Assembly: GCA_935421135.1 (NCBI GenBank)
Contig: OW285196.1
Span: 7,513,501-7,577,500 of the forward strand
Direction of reading: 5' to 3'
DNA: 64,000 bases
Origin: Bugulina stolonifera
Taxonomy: Eukaryota > Bryozoa > Gymnolaemata > Cheilostomatida > Bugulidae
A model generated the notes under the pieces. The model was not told the origin of the DNA. It saw only the letters and a list, made by a program, of their open reading frames with translations, and did not search any database. The position numbers and the translations under genes were made by a program. This document shows positions 54,098 through 64,000 of the stretch, in pieces; the first letter of the stretch is position 1; the number at the start of each line of letters is the position of its first letter.

Positions 54098-55116
54098 ATT
54101 CCTATTAATTTCTGATGAATGCCAATGTTTGAGAGCCAATATACTTATTGCTACTTCTTTCATTATTTTAATTCAAATACTGAACACCATAAAACGCGTA
54201 AAATTCTTGTATGCAGTTATAAAGATAATCTTTACAATACCACTTGTTCAATGTCAAATATACCCAATAATAGCAAGAAATGTAGTCACCCTGTACCGTA
54301 CCATATACCCATCCAGTGAGACATGGCAATAATAACAGTGTGGCTAGGCACGAGCTCGCTTGTTTTATTTAGACAGGCACAGATTCTACTGGTCTCATCG
54401 TTGATGGCCTAGGTAAAGACCAACATAACATTGATCTTTTTAAAACTTGACGTCATGAAGCACTTTTGCCATAAACATTCCTTATTGGTTGAACATTGGT
54501 TGACAATGACAACAAACAAACGATCCACAATGTTCGATTTCTTAAGTAACTTGTGCATAGCTTATTCTTTGCAAATAATAAACTAGCAGTATACTAAATA
54601 TCTTGTGTACATTGTTAGTACAAGTTTAACAACTATTGGTTTGTATATTTTGAAGATATTGCGAGATACAGAAACTTTTAGGGTCCCCCACACAAGTTTT
54701 ACAATGGAATAATGTTATACATGCAATCAGATCATACCGAAAGGTTCCGGTACTTCGTAGTTATCAGCAGTAACTGTTAGGCTGAGATTCATGCTGCCTA
54801 TTGGGGTTGACAAAGTGAAGACAGTGAAGACAAGATTTCTTACTTCAATTCTGGCAAAGAATAAGAAGCTATCTTATTGTGTAAATCTGTGACACAGTTG
54901 TTAGGGGCGTAATTAAGAATAGGCTTTGCCTCAATAATTCACAAAATGGAGTCATCCGCGGGCTCTATCGATTATAGCCCTTTGAACATATTACTCCTAT
55001 TAGCTTATCCTTCTTCCTACCTACACTATGATGTTGATTTAAATCTTAGTTGCTAATTGGTGAAACCTTCAAAACTTGGAGTTACTAATTGTAGGGAGTT
55101 ATCTGAGCATTAGCAA

Positions 55117-55131
55117 GGGGGGGGGGGGGGG
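55117..55131. repeat. Poly(G) tract of 15
   Basis: Fifteen consecutive G on the plus strand in the intergenic region. Confidence 0.9.
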
Positions 55132-56309
55132 CAACTGCTAATATCTAATGCACATCTCCAGAAGATGACAGATCACAAAGTTCACATGAATTTAAACTTT
55201 GGCTGTCGCCTAGTGGCCAGAATATATAAAATAGTGTTATTCACTTTAGTAAATGCAGCAATAAAGATTTATTTTTATTCGCAAAAATAATTGAAATATA
55301 ATGGTGTACATGTACTACGGCATTAGCATAATAACAAAACATTAAAACGTCATAATAGTATAATATGAAAAGTAGCAGTATAGTATATCATTTGCATTGA
55401 AGTGTTGTTCTGGCCAAATTAAAACATAAAATATAAAAAAGACACTGAATAAACAACCGATTCAGGCCCAGCATAAATTGGATCATGGCCGTAATGTTAA
55501 TTACCGAATATGACAGATAGTTAATTTAGAAACGACATCGGCAGCATGAAAATAATATATTGGGCAAAGAAAACTTATAGGCCTACTCAATCTCAGCCTC
55601 TATCTTTTCACTGATGGCGGATTCAGAAATTTACATAAATAGAAGTTTGGGATTGATATATTGATAACACTCTGGGAATTAACATAGTAGAATCTAAAAT
55701 TACTTTGTAAGGTGATATTTCGTTTGTTGGGTGAAAATTTATTCATGAGCAGCCATAGATTTAGTGTCTCTACTGGCTGGCCATGAAAAAAATCTCTTCA
55801 CCATAAATTGTTACACAAAAACCATGATTCGGTGAAGAAACTGATGAAAAAATAAATTCTTTATCTAATACTCTAACGATAGATATAATATACATGCATA
55901 TTGTTTTACTGAAAGAGCCTTTGACTGCACTGTGTCAAACACATACTACATGATGTAGATTATAATATTGGCAATTTTCTGACATTGATATATTGCACTA
56001 TAAATTTAATAGTAAATAATTCTAAGGACTTGCAATGACATCTACAGCGTGTGTAAGTAATAGACAGGAGAGGTCCTTGTTGGATACTTGGAGTTATCCC
56101 TCCTATACATTAGTAAGTAGACTAGACTCTCTACAATATACAGCAATAGTAGTAATAGATATGGAGCTAAGTTGAAGGTAAGATACTGAGTCATGCTGCC
56201 ATACATATCTACTAGCTATAATAATATGTGTGGTAGCGAAATGCGTGTCATATTATAACATAACAAGATAACGGAAAATATTGCATTTTAATACTGATTA
56301 AATAGTAAC

Positions 56310-59300
56310 TTACTGAGGATTGCCTAAGTCTCCAAGTGCTCCATCAGCTCCAGACGTCGGGTTTCTCACTCGTAGTCTTTTACTCACCGCCTCTTTGACC
56401 CGATCCTTTGTATGAGTAACTCGTATTTTCTTTACTATTTCCTTCCTGAGTCTAGCAGACGGCAAGCTTCCCAGTTTAACTCCGAGTAGCAGAAGAGAGC
56501 AGAACATCATACAGCCTCCTGCAATGACCATATAAGGACATGTGTAGAGTTATCTAATGACCATATATGGGAATGTGTCGATAGGAACTAACTTTCTTAA
56601 CAACCAGATCGAAGCTTGCACTGATATGCTCGACTTCTCCAGTGACCATATACGGGCATGTGTAGAGATATATTTACCAGCTAAATAGAAGATGTTGCGG
56701 TACGACTCCGTCTCTCCGTACAGGAAACCAGCTATCGGAGGTCCAGACATGGAACCAAAACTTGTAGCTAGCATAGCGAATCCACTTCCACCAGTAGCCA
56801 AATCCTGTCCAATAGTCTCCCTGTTTATCTAAAGGAAAAGTATAATGATATCTCATTATAATATTCTAGTTTTACATGATGTAGTGCCACTAAATACTAC
56901 TAAGGTACCAACAGCTCGGAGTTGTTATTCCCTTGACTAGTCTTTTCATGGAATTCTATGCGGTAACTCGATTTAACTAAATGCTACATAACAGAGCTTG
57001 AACCAGAGCAGCTACATCATGAGCAGACGCCATGCTATGCTATGCTAGTAGGTAGCACCGACTTCGGTTGGAGTATGTAATCATAAAGTAGTTTTTCATT
57101 GAAGGGTACGCAGTGGTTAAGAAAACAGGAGAAGACAATTTCTTCAATTCACACACCAGCATGGGAATACAAATTTACAAAGTTGAACCCGATTTAATAT
57201 AGGATGAGCTATGCAGAAGGCATAATGTAGGAGATGAATGTGAATTTCCACCACTGAATCAATGAAATATTGTAGCGATAATCAGGACACCTCATCCCAA
57301 TTATGTTAGATGAACTTTTTTCCTAATGTTTTAAATTCAGTCCAGAAGCAAGCTAACTTTCACATGATGTCAACATAGATATTTAACAATTCAAAATTTC
57401 ATTTTTTTAATAATAAAATCAATTAAAATTTCAGAAAATGATATACTAACTCAAAAATTGTCTGATTTTCGTGCTGATCGCCTCAACTAAGAATTTTAGA
57501 GACCTGATTGTTTTCAATGCCATTTCATAGACGTGCATTCGCATGATGTGTTAGTGAAATTCATGTAGAAATTCTCTAGTGTGGAAGGTAATAATATTAG
57601 TAGACTATTTACCTGATTAATAAAGTTTGACCAGAATCCACAGTAGAAACCAAAGAGCATGGAGTAGGCTAGTAGTCCAGTGTACTTGATTGATATATCT
57701 TGGAATAGTCCAGTGAATATCGCAGTGAGGAATAATCCACAGAATACCGATGTTACCGTATCCATAGTGCTGGCTTCTCCAAGGTGCATCGTACGGAATA
57801 TACCTACGGTGTATGTGTAGAGGGCTACATGTGTATTGGTGTGGATGTGAAAGTACACTGACTGATACTTGCCCTGCATTACAGGAATGGCTCTCTAAAA
57901 CTAGTAGCCCAAAACTTTTGAATGCCAGATAATCTACATTAATATACAGACTTTGACTTAGGACCTGAGTGTATTGAATAAACTAAGATAGGTACGTACC
58001 TCTGCTGAAGAAGCTAAGACCCCCAATACAGCTGAGCATGATGGCAGCTTCCTCAGAGCTATGCCCTGCCTGTCTGCTGAACACGGGGATGTGAATGTAC
58101 ATGATAGACGAACCAAACGCCCAGATAAAGTTAGCCAAGCAGACAGCTAGGAAGGCGGGCTTAGCCAGTGCATCCTCCTACAATCAGAGAATGCGTACAT
58201 GCTGATTGGCTAGATTAGAAGAATAAGCCATGTTTAAAAGAGGCATCAAGTGGCCTAGCTAAATGCAAAGTCAGCAAGCCATACAAACAATAAACAGTTA
58301 AAAGTAAATACATTTTATATAATATGCAATACTACAACTGGAGAAGACGAGCTACAGACTGCTATGATACTGCAGCAGTTAGGGATGAATATCCTATAAT
58401 ATGTTGCGGTTGAGGGCAAGGACAGACAACTTACAAAATAAGAAGAAGGCAACTCCACTTTATTACAGATTGATTACATTACGTCTCTATATGACAGCTT
58501 AGCACCGACTATGTACACATTTATGCCTCACTGTAAAGGTAAATCTGCAGCCACCAGGAGGGAGCACGCACATGTAGTATGAGATCAAGCATTGGTTGAA
58601 AGTCGCTAAAATATAATCATTATTATATGCACTGATGTCCACGTACATCAAGTTGTGACTACCTGGAGACGTGACACAGAGACATACCTTGAAAATCTCA
58701 ATGGTAAGCCTAGTGTTCTTTAGAGGTTTAGGGGCTGTCATCAGCAGTCCTAACACAGATATCAGTGCAAGTACAGCAGAGAGGACTATCAACGAGTACA
58801 TATAGTTTATGTTCATCAGGAGCCAGTTGAGTCCGGGAGGGAAAGTAGCCACCCCAATACCTGACAACAGATAGAAGATCTAATGCACTAGTTAATGACA
58901 CATAGTAGTGATTGTTAGTACATTAGTGTACAGAAAGGGTGTACTTCTAGCTCTGTTGTGACATAAACTTATTGTTATAAGACAAACAAATTGCCAGGCC
59001 TGTTATAGGAGCGGCTAATATATAAGACTAGTGCAAACTGTTGTATTCTCAGTAACCAACCGCTTACCACTATGACGTGTGGTTAGTGACTTTAGCTGGT
59101 AGCCGGTTAAAGCTACAACTACGATCACTAGTAACCGCAGGTTTATCATATAGTGGTACGTTTCAGTGAGCGATGAGAGGGAGGTGAAGAGTTCAACAAG
59201 CTGAACTTTTAACCAAATCAATAACAGAGGTATGCCTGGTATAGTTTAGTATTAGCAAGCTACACTACAACTAACGACCATGGCCGCAATATGAACACCC

Positions 59301-61477
59301 TGAACAGATAAACGATTGAGTTTGGTGACACATTGTTATAGCTTGTGAGAATTGTCTGTCCTTCTGAATGCCACTCTAATGAGTATTATGTAGTAAGACT
59401 TACCTATTCCACTTAAGGCTATGGTAGTTGCTAGTTTATTTCCATCTCGGGGGAAATGAAGTTCAACTGTTAGTAGCGCAGGTACGAATGACAGACCCAC
59501 TCCAAGACCTAAACAATGGTGTAAAATAGTAGTGAATAGTAGTGCAATGTATCAACAGGTGCTCTGACACCATGCTGATAGGTAGCTGACAACATACCAA
59601 CAGGTGCTCTGGCACCATACAGCAGTTACCCCAGCTATTCCAGATAATAAAGTACATACCTGTAAGCAATCCCATGACAAGACATATAGCTGTGAGACTG
59701 GTACAGAATACTGAGAGTGCTGGCCCCAGAGCAGCTACAAATCCTCCGATTATGAGTGAGCCCCTGCATCCAATAACCCTGATGAGTGGTATAGATATTA
59801 TACCTGCGGAGTAGATACAATGTTATAGATATTATACCTAATGAGTAGATATCATGCTATGTATAGGCTACCATGCATGGGCATTGCATACCCAATTTCA
59901 TGAGTTGATACAGCTGATAGTACTAAAACACCGTTGTACCAGTACCAAAGTTTATAGAACTAATAAGTTGTTCCACGGCTTTATGCACCAATAGGATCGC
60001 GCGAAATCTGACCTGATAAGCGGCCTAGTTCAAAGTAGTTGAGTGGCAACGAAAAATTACCAATGAAACAATGGGGTCTTCTCAAGATTGGAGAAAAAAT
60101 TGCCCTGAGATTGGCTAAAAGTACCTGTAATGCTAGCCCATTATTTTCAGAATACATGATGTTTATACCGATAGCATCAATAGAAGATTCAAGCATTTAG
60201 AAGAGCATAAATATAGGAAAAAGGCCCAAAAAGTTCGAGCCATCCTACTGATCACGTGGTCTGGACTATTTATATCTCATGTAGACCAAAGATGGTAAAA
60301 GTACGCTCGTTGTGCAGACTGTCAACTACTATTGCCGACCTATATTTCTATAACCTAAGCGTTTGACCACAGGCTGGGCGCTCGTTAAAGAGCAACGGTT
60401 TGCCCATTTTGGCGAGAGAACTACGGCAAATGAGTATACGCATCGTTTACTGGATAAACTTGGTATATAGAAACTTTGCCAGTACTACATGTAACTACTA
60501 GCACTGCCTGTACTAGCCACTGGCACTGCCTGTACTAGCTACTGGCACTGCCTGTACTAGCTACTGGCACTGCCTGTACTAGCTACTGGCACTGCCTGTA
60601 CTAGCTACTGGCACTGCCTGTACTAGCTACTGGCACTGCCTGTACTAGCTACTGGCACTGCCTGTACTAGCTACTGGCACTACCTGTACTAGCTACTAGT
60701 GCTGCCTGTACTAGCTATTAGCATTGCCCAGGTACTATCTATTAGCATTGCCAAGGTACTAGGCCTATCTATTAGCACTGCCCAGGTACTATCTATTAGC
60801 ACTACCAGTACTTACTAGCCATACTCATTGAAGACATGAGAGTAGCTCCAAGCCATGACTGCTCCATCACAGTGTATGTCGTATTTAGCTGCTTCTCAAA
60901 CACAACCATTGCTATTGGAGAGCTAAAACCAAACATTAATTGTTACGGACCTGCACAAAGAATAAGGGGTTCCGATGTACATGTATGTTAACAGAATCAC
61001 TGCAGTACTACATGAAAAACGATTGATGTTAGTCATATGGTAGCTTGAGAACTGATTAGTATTGTGTTATAGCGCATCTTGCAATCATCCAAATTTCTAT
61101 GATGTTAGTGTACTGCAACTACCCCACTATGCACATATCATACTACAACTGCTGTCGTAACAGCGCACCGTACTGTAACTACCCTATTAACTGTGCATCC
61201 TACTGTAACTGCCCTAATAATTGTACACCCTACTGTAGTTACCGACTAACCGCACATTAAACTGTAATTACCCAACTAACTGCATGCCAAACTGTAATTA
61301 CCCTATTAATTGTATAGCAAATTGTAATTGCGCTACTGACCGCATATCAAACTGTAATTACCTGTATATTGTACCACAGCTGATGGATATTATAATAAAA
61401 GAGAAGACCACAACCATATAACTCCAGCATTGAGACTGGGGAATCCCCGGGGAACTGTGGGAGGGTTTATTCGTCAT
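56310..61477 (-). CDS. Monocarboxylate-transporter-like MFS protein (SLC16 family), complete, 9 exons
   Basis: Exons 61362-61477, 60816-60922, 59660-59803, 59404-59508, 58688-58860, 58000-58177, 57613-57803, 56678-56828 and 56310-56518 join in phase into 457 codons plus TAA. The ATG (61477) has an in-frame TAA 12 nt upstream. The product shows the 12-helix MFS pattern: WSYMVVVFSFIIIS (TM1), IPLIRVIGCRGSLIIGG (TM2-3 loop), GLLTGLGVGLSF, GNKLATTIALSGIG, a hydrophilic centre after MTAPKPL, SSEEAAIMLSCIGGLSFFSR, and GSMSGPPIAGFLYGETESY near the end. These fit SLC16, whose members move lactate, pyruvate or other monocarboxylates with H+ or by facilitated transport across the plasma membrane. The substrate here is unknown. 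The family's usual DGGWGW start motif is absent. Length is typical (450-500). Confidence 0.9.
56524..56668 (-). repeat. Three copies of an acceptor-region segment in the last MFS intron
   Basis: TGACCATATA(A/T/C)GG..ATGTGT recurs at about 56524, 56559 and 56642. The first copy forms the real 3' splice site on the minus strand (GGTCATTGCAG|GA); the second reads GGTCATTAG. So the acceptor region was copied within a 159-bp intron. Confidence 0.75.
56829..57612. other. MFS intron 7, no recognised content
   Basis: AT-rich, no credible exon. The other MFS introns over 300 bp (58178-58687, 58861-59403, 59804-60815) also show nothing beyond the minisatellite noted. Confidence 0.5.
60511..60708. repeat. 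22-bp x9 minisatellite in MFS intron 2
   Basis: Nine units of TACTAGCTACTGGCACTGCC plus TG, nearly identical in the middle and degenerate at the right. A related, decayed series (GGTACTATCTATTAGCACTG) continues to about 60810, next to the exon 2 donor at 60815. Confidence 0.93.
61111..61361 (-). repeat. 30-bp x8 tandem repeat ending exactly at the MFS exon 1 donor
   Basis: Units start at 61111, 61141, 61171, 61201, 61231, 61261, 61291, 61321 and a partial copy at 61351. Each begins (T)ACTGTAATTAC, which on the coding strand is GTAATTACAGT, the sequence of the exon 1 donor (AG|GTAATTACAG). The partial copy ends at the exon border 61362. The intron therefore opens with a ladder of copied donor sites. 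Confidence 0.9.
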
Positions 61478-61794
61478 CTTGCCGTGTTAACTGTGGCTAT
61501 AGAATGAGTGGCCGCTATGTCAAGGTCATGTGCCGGCGTAATACGAGTAGAATAGCTGTAAATAAAGTCAATTGGAAAGTTGAAGAGTGTTATTCGGTGA
61601 TAGGAAGAACAAAACCTGTCAATTAAATTGAAACAGACACTATAGTGACTGTAACAGTGAATTTTTTAGCAGAGATGCCCTACTTGAGTTGATTCTGATA
61701 TGTACTATCACTATTTATTGTTTATTTATGTTCTAATAATAGCACGCACTAGTGAGATGTGACAATGAATCATACTTTTGTTTACTTACAGTAG
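61478..61794. promoter_or_regulatory. Gap between MFS start codon and LTR
   Basis: This 317-bp stretch separates two divergent starts: the MFS gene (leftward) and the LTR (rightward). The MFS promoter should be here or inside the LTR. No clear TATA box or other element was recognised. Confidence 0.35.
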
Positions 61795-61875
61795 TGTTAT
61801 ATAGGATTTACTGGAATGGCCTAGAACATTCTTATACTTGCTGAATCACAGATTCTAGAATATTCTAAAGCAACT

Positions 61876-61884
61876 TATATATAA
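61876..61884 (+). promoter_or_regulatory. LTR TATA box
   Basis: TATATATAA lies 81 bp into the LTR, a typical place for the U3 promoter; transcription would start about 25-30 bp downstream. Confidence 0.7.
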
Positions 61885-61990
61885 GCAGGCCAGTTCCAAT
61901 TTTAGTTCAGTTGCTAATATGCCAGTGTTCAAGTAACTACACATTGCTAGTCCAAGTTCAGCTAAATATTATAGCTTGTTATTTATATAC

Positions 61991-61996
61991 AATAAA
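61991..61996 (+). promoter_or_regulatory. LTR polyadenylation signal AATAAA
   Basis: AATAAA about 110 bp after the TATA box and 85 bp before the LTR end, as expected for the R region. Confidence 0.65.
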
Positions 61997-62082
61997 CTAG
62001 AAGTTCTGCACACAAAGAAGTATTTAGACATTCAATTGTCAATGTTAGTTTCAGCTGTACCTACACACTGAAACATAACAAC

Positions 62083-62100
62083 TGGTGTCAGAAGTGGGAT
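62083..62100 (+). other. Primer-binding site, tRNA-Leu type
   Basis: TGGTGTCAGAAGTGGGAT is complementary over 18 bases to the 3' end (with CCA) of animal tRNA-Leu(CAA), which ends ...CCCACTTCTGACA. It starts two bases after the LTR, the normal spacing. Confidence 0.85.
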
Positions 62101-62162
62101 CCAACACACACACAGTGGGATCTAACACACACACTACACTGGATTAAACCTTAACTGGCAGT

Positions 62163-63290
62163 ATGGATGACAACATAAAGGCTATACTGGATGCTATGCA
62201 GCAGCAACAATTAACATTCCAACAACAATTTATTGAGATGCTTAAGACTAAAGAGCAGACAACTCTCAAGACAGAGAACGTTTCTACAATACCGAAATTT
62301 GAAGCATTCGACAGAGAAAAGGAGAAGTGGAAAGTTTACCTGGAGCGTTTCAATCAACATTTCTCAGTCTACAAAGTCACTGATGACCAACAGAAACGCG
62401 CATGCCTTCTGTCATGGGTAGGTTCCACCACCTATGATTTACTCACAAATTTGTTTGGATCAGAGGACATTTCTACCAAGACATATGGTGAGTTAACAGA
62501 GAAACTTTCATCGCACTTCGTTGACACTACTCATGTTCAAGCTGCAAGATATGAATTCTACCAGTGTAAAATGAAACCAGGTCAGTCGTACGCTGACTGG
62601 GCCGCAGAACTTCGAGGACTAGCACGAGATTGCAGGTTCGCGTGCAAGAACGGATCATGCAACCAAAGCTATGTTGACGATCAGATACGTGACGTCATTA
62701 TTAAGGAGACACCACATCCAGATGTCAGACGCCAATGTCTGCTTGACGCTGACCCCACTCTTGATGATGTTCTCAAGAAGGCAGCTACATACGTTCGCAC
62801 TACAGAGACGGACAAGGTACTCAAAGGTGACTCCAGTCAGACCTCTCCTGCTTCTGTCAACAAGATGTCAGGAAACTATCGACATGGCAACCAGAGGAGA
62901 CATGTTGGAGGTACAAAACCAACATCTTCAAAGTTACAAGGGAAGTACAAATCCTGCCCTGGCTGTCATACTAAACATGACAGACAAGACTGTCCTTGTA
63001 GAGAATTTGTATGCAAAAAGTGCAACAAAAAGGGACACATCGCTTCTGTATGTCAGTCACAGAAGACAAAGCCCAGTGGTAAAGGCGACCGCTCTTCAAC
63101 AAACGCAGTAAAAGAGTCAGTGTGCAGCGTCTTTCACTACTCTCCAACTCAATCCTACAGCGCAAATGCTCATCAGGTGTTTGAACGGATCGGCAAACAA
63201 ATTTGGATCCACACTCAAATCAATGGTAGACCCACCAGGTTCCAGTGGGACACAGGTGCAACTTGCTCCATGGTTGGTATGGAAGGCTAG
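62163..63290 (+). CDS. Retrotransposon gag and start of protease, ending at in-frame TAG
   Basis: This 375-codon frame codes a gag polyprotein: a Gln-rich N-terminus, a capsid-like helical region (with YADWAAELRGLARDC around residue 144), and two zinc knuckles, CPGCHTKHDRQDC (CX2CX3HX4C) and CKKCNKKGHIASVC (CX2CX4HX4C), near residues 270-300. The protease active site WDTGATCS follows at about residue 362. TAG at 63288 stops the frame about 12 residues later. The same frame continues open beyond it, so gag and pol share one frame here. Confidence 0.9.
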   Translation: MDDNIKAILDAMQQQQLTFQQQFIEMLKTKEQTTLKTENVSTIPKFEAFDREKEKWKVYLERFNQHFSVYKVTDDQQKRACLLSWVGSTTYDLLTNLFGSEDISTKTYGELTEKLSSHFVDTTHVQAARYEFYQCKMKPGQSYADWAAELRGLARDCRFACKNGSCNQSYVDDQIRDVIIKETPHPDVRRQCLLDADPTLDDVLKKAATYVRTTETDKVLKGDSSQTSPASVNKMSGNYRHGNQRRHVGGTKPTSSKLQGKYKSCPGCHTKHDRQDCPCREFVCKKCNKKGHIASVCQSQKTKPSGKGDRSSTNAVKESVCSVFHYSPTQSYSANAHQVFERIGKQIWIHTQINGRPTRFQWDTGATCSMVGMEG

Positions 63291-64000
63291 AAACAGCTAG
63301 GTTCACCCACCATCACTCCTGTTTCTACACAACTCACAGGCTATGGCAACAGGAAACTACGTGTAAAAGGAGAATGCACCATAGACGTCAAAGTAGGTAA
63401 ACAGGAGAAGAAAAATCTCAAACTACTCGTCGTAGATGATCCACATGGCACTAATCTATTTGGATTAAACTGGAGTGACAACTTCGGACTGTCACACCAA
63501 GGGCTTGCTGCACTAAGCTCAATCCCAAGGGAGCATACACAGACAGTAGCTGACAACTCCCAACAATCTGCAACAATTCAAGATAGATTAGCCAAGCTAT
63601 CTATGAAATACTCCAATGTATTCAAACAAGGTCTTGGGCTATGCACTAAAATGAAAGCACCCATTCATCTCAAACCACAAGCTAAACCAGTATTCTTCAA
63701 ACCTCGGGACGTACCTTTCTCTCGACGTGATGCAGTAAAAGAAGAACTGGAACGTTTGGTACAAGAACGCGTGTTGGAACATGTAGACTACAGCGAATAT
63801 GCTGCACCAATTGTAGCAGTCTCTAAACCAAATGGAAAAGTTCGAATCTGTGGTGACTTCAAGCTGCTCAACCAACAGATTTCCATTGACCAACACCCTC
63901 TACCCAAACTAGACGAATTTCTGGAAAAGTTAAGAGGCGGAACACACTTTTCGAAGATCGACCTGGCAGATGCCTATCTTCAAATAGAGCTCCAAGATGA
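63291..64000 (+). pseudogene. Retrotransposon protease remainder and reverse transcriptase, partial
   Basis: The frame is open from the TAG to the right edge. It covers the rest of the protease, a linker, and the start of reverse transcriptase: VKEELERLVQERVLEHVDYS, APIVAVSKPNGKVRICGDF, LPKLDEFLEKL and FSKIDLADAYLQIEL, the first two RT motifs of Ty3/gypsy polymerases. The YxDD catalytic box would be just outside. It is typed as pseudogene because the upstream stop would prevent its translation unless read through. Confidence 0.85.

Larger units (their letters stand above)
51346..56309. other. Intergenic region between teneurin 5' end and the MFS gene 3' end
   Basis: No supported gene. The teneurin promoter should lie just right of 51345, but no TATA or initiator can be assigned. 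Local features: two GC-rich hairpins (52457-52470, 52586-52600), a GGAGTTAT hairpin (54054-54097) and a 15-base poly(G) tract (55117-55131). Remaining open frames are short and AT-driven. Confidence 0.6.
61795..62080 (+). repeat. 5' LTR, 286 bp
   Basis: Borders are set by the inverted ends TGTTAT...ATAACA and by the primer site two bases beyond the right end. Inside are a TATA box (61876-61884) and AATAAA (61991-61996) in the correct order. The 3' LTR is not in the window, so the left border and any target duplication (GTAG at 61791-61794 is a candidate) cannot be confirmed. Confidence 0.85.
61795..64000 (+). mobile_element. Ty3/gypsy LTR retrotransposon, 5' part (continues right)
   Basis: The order 5' LTR, tRNA-Leu-type primer site, gag with zinc knuckles, protease, reverse transcriptase is that of Metaviridae-type elements (Ty3/gypsy). 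RNase H, integrase, polypurine tract and 3' LTR would lie past the right edge. A single in-frame TAG interrupts the protease. No other frame damage is seen in the 1.8 kb of coding sequence visible. Confidence 0.93.

Noticed and set aside
56674..56856. Trp/Tyr-rich frame over the eighth MFS exon
   Set aside because: It is the wrong frame; the frame that joins both neighbours in phase gives the SLC16-like GPPIAGFLYG.
62671..63111. Second open frame across retrotransposon gag
   Set aside because: Shadow frame; the zinc knuckles and protease motif are in the main frame.

Overview
The window reads as nuclear DNA of an invertebrate animal. It is AT-rich, has many introns with GT-AG borders, carries Pol III tRNA genes, and contains a Ty3/gypsy-type LTR retrotransposon and a hAT-like MITE. 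Clade cannot be fixed from sequence alone. The teneurin here is clearly homologous to bilaterian teneurins but diverged at its C-terminal Rhs end, so an early-branching metazoan is my best guess, not a demonstrated fact.

Region 1-51345 (minus strand) is one very large gene, a teneurin. I could follow about 48 exons whose GT-AG (one GC-AG) borders and codon phases join into one open frame of roughly 2,700 residues. Reading from the right edge: acidic N-terminal exon at 51345, a 15.6 kb first intron, a cytoplasmic domain built of small, mostly symmetric exons (about 35.5-24.0 kb), a transmembrane exon (23381-23490), eight EGF repeats (about 21.4-16.3 kb), a Cys-rich/TTR-like segment and plug (16.0-12.3 kb), an NHL propeller (12.1-9.0 kb), a YD-repeat barrel (8.9-1.6 kb) and the Rhs-type end (1.3 kb to base 1). 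The C-terminus lies beyond the left edge. Two exons near 27.7 and 26.7 kb look like alternative first exons.

Guests inside teneurin introns: two tRNA-Ala genes (UGC at 1931-2002, CGC at 16618-16689) that differ by one base, the wobble base; a probable plus-strand three-exon gene (18247-19829) coding an acidic Gly-rich protein; a hAT-type MITE with a perfect 8-bp target duplication (48133-48776); several palindromes, hairpins and minisatellites.

Region 51346-56309 is intergenic, with no supported gene. Region 56310-61477 (minus) is a complete nine-exon gene for a 457-residue major-facilitator protein resembling SLC16 monocarboxylate transporters. Region 61795-64000 (plus) is the 5' part of a Ty3/gypsy LTR retrotransposon: 286-bp LTR, tRNA-Leu-type primer site, gag with two zinc knuckles, a protease interrupted by an in-frame TAG, then reverse transcriptase running off the right edge.

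A recurring oddity is tandem duplication of splice-junction sequence in both host genes, producing rows of copied donor or acceptor sites. In the three teneurin cases where I read the frame, the extra site leads to an early stop. All assignments come from reading the sequence; no database search was run.
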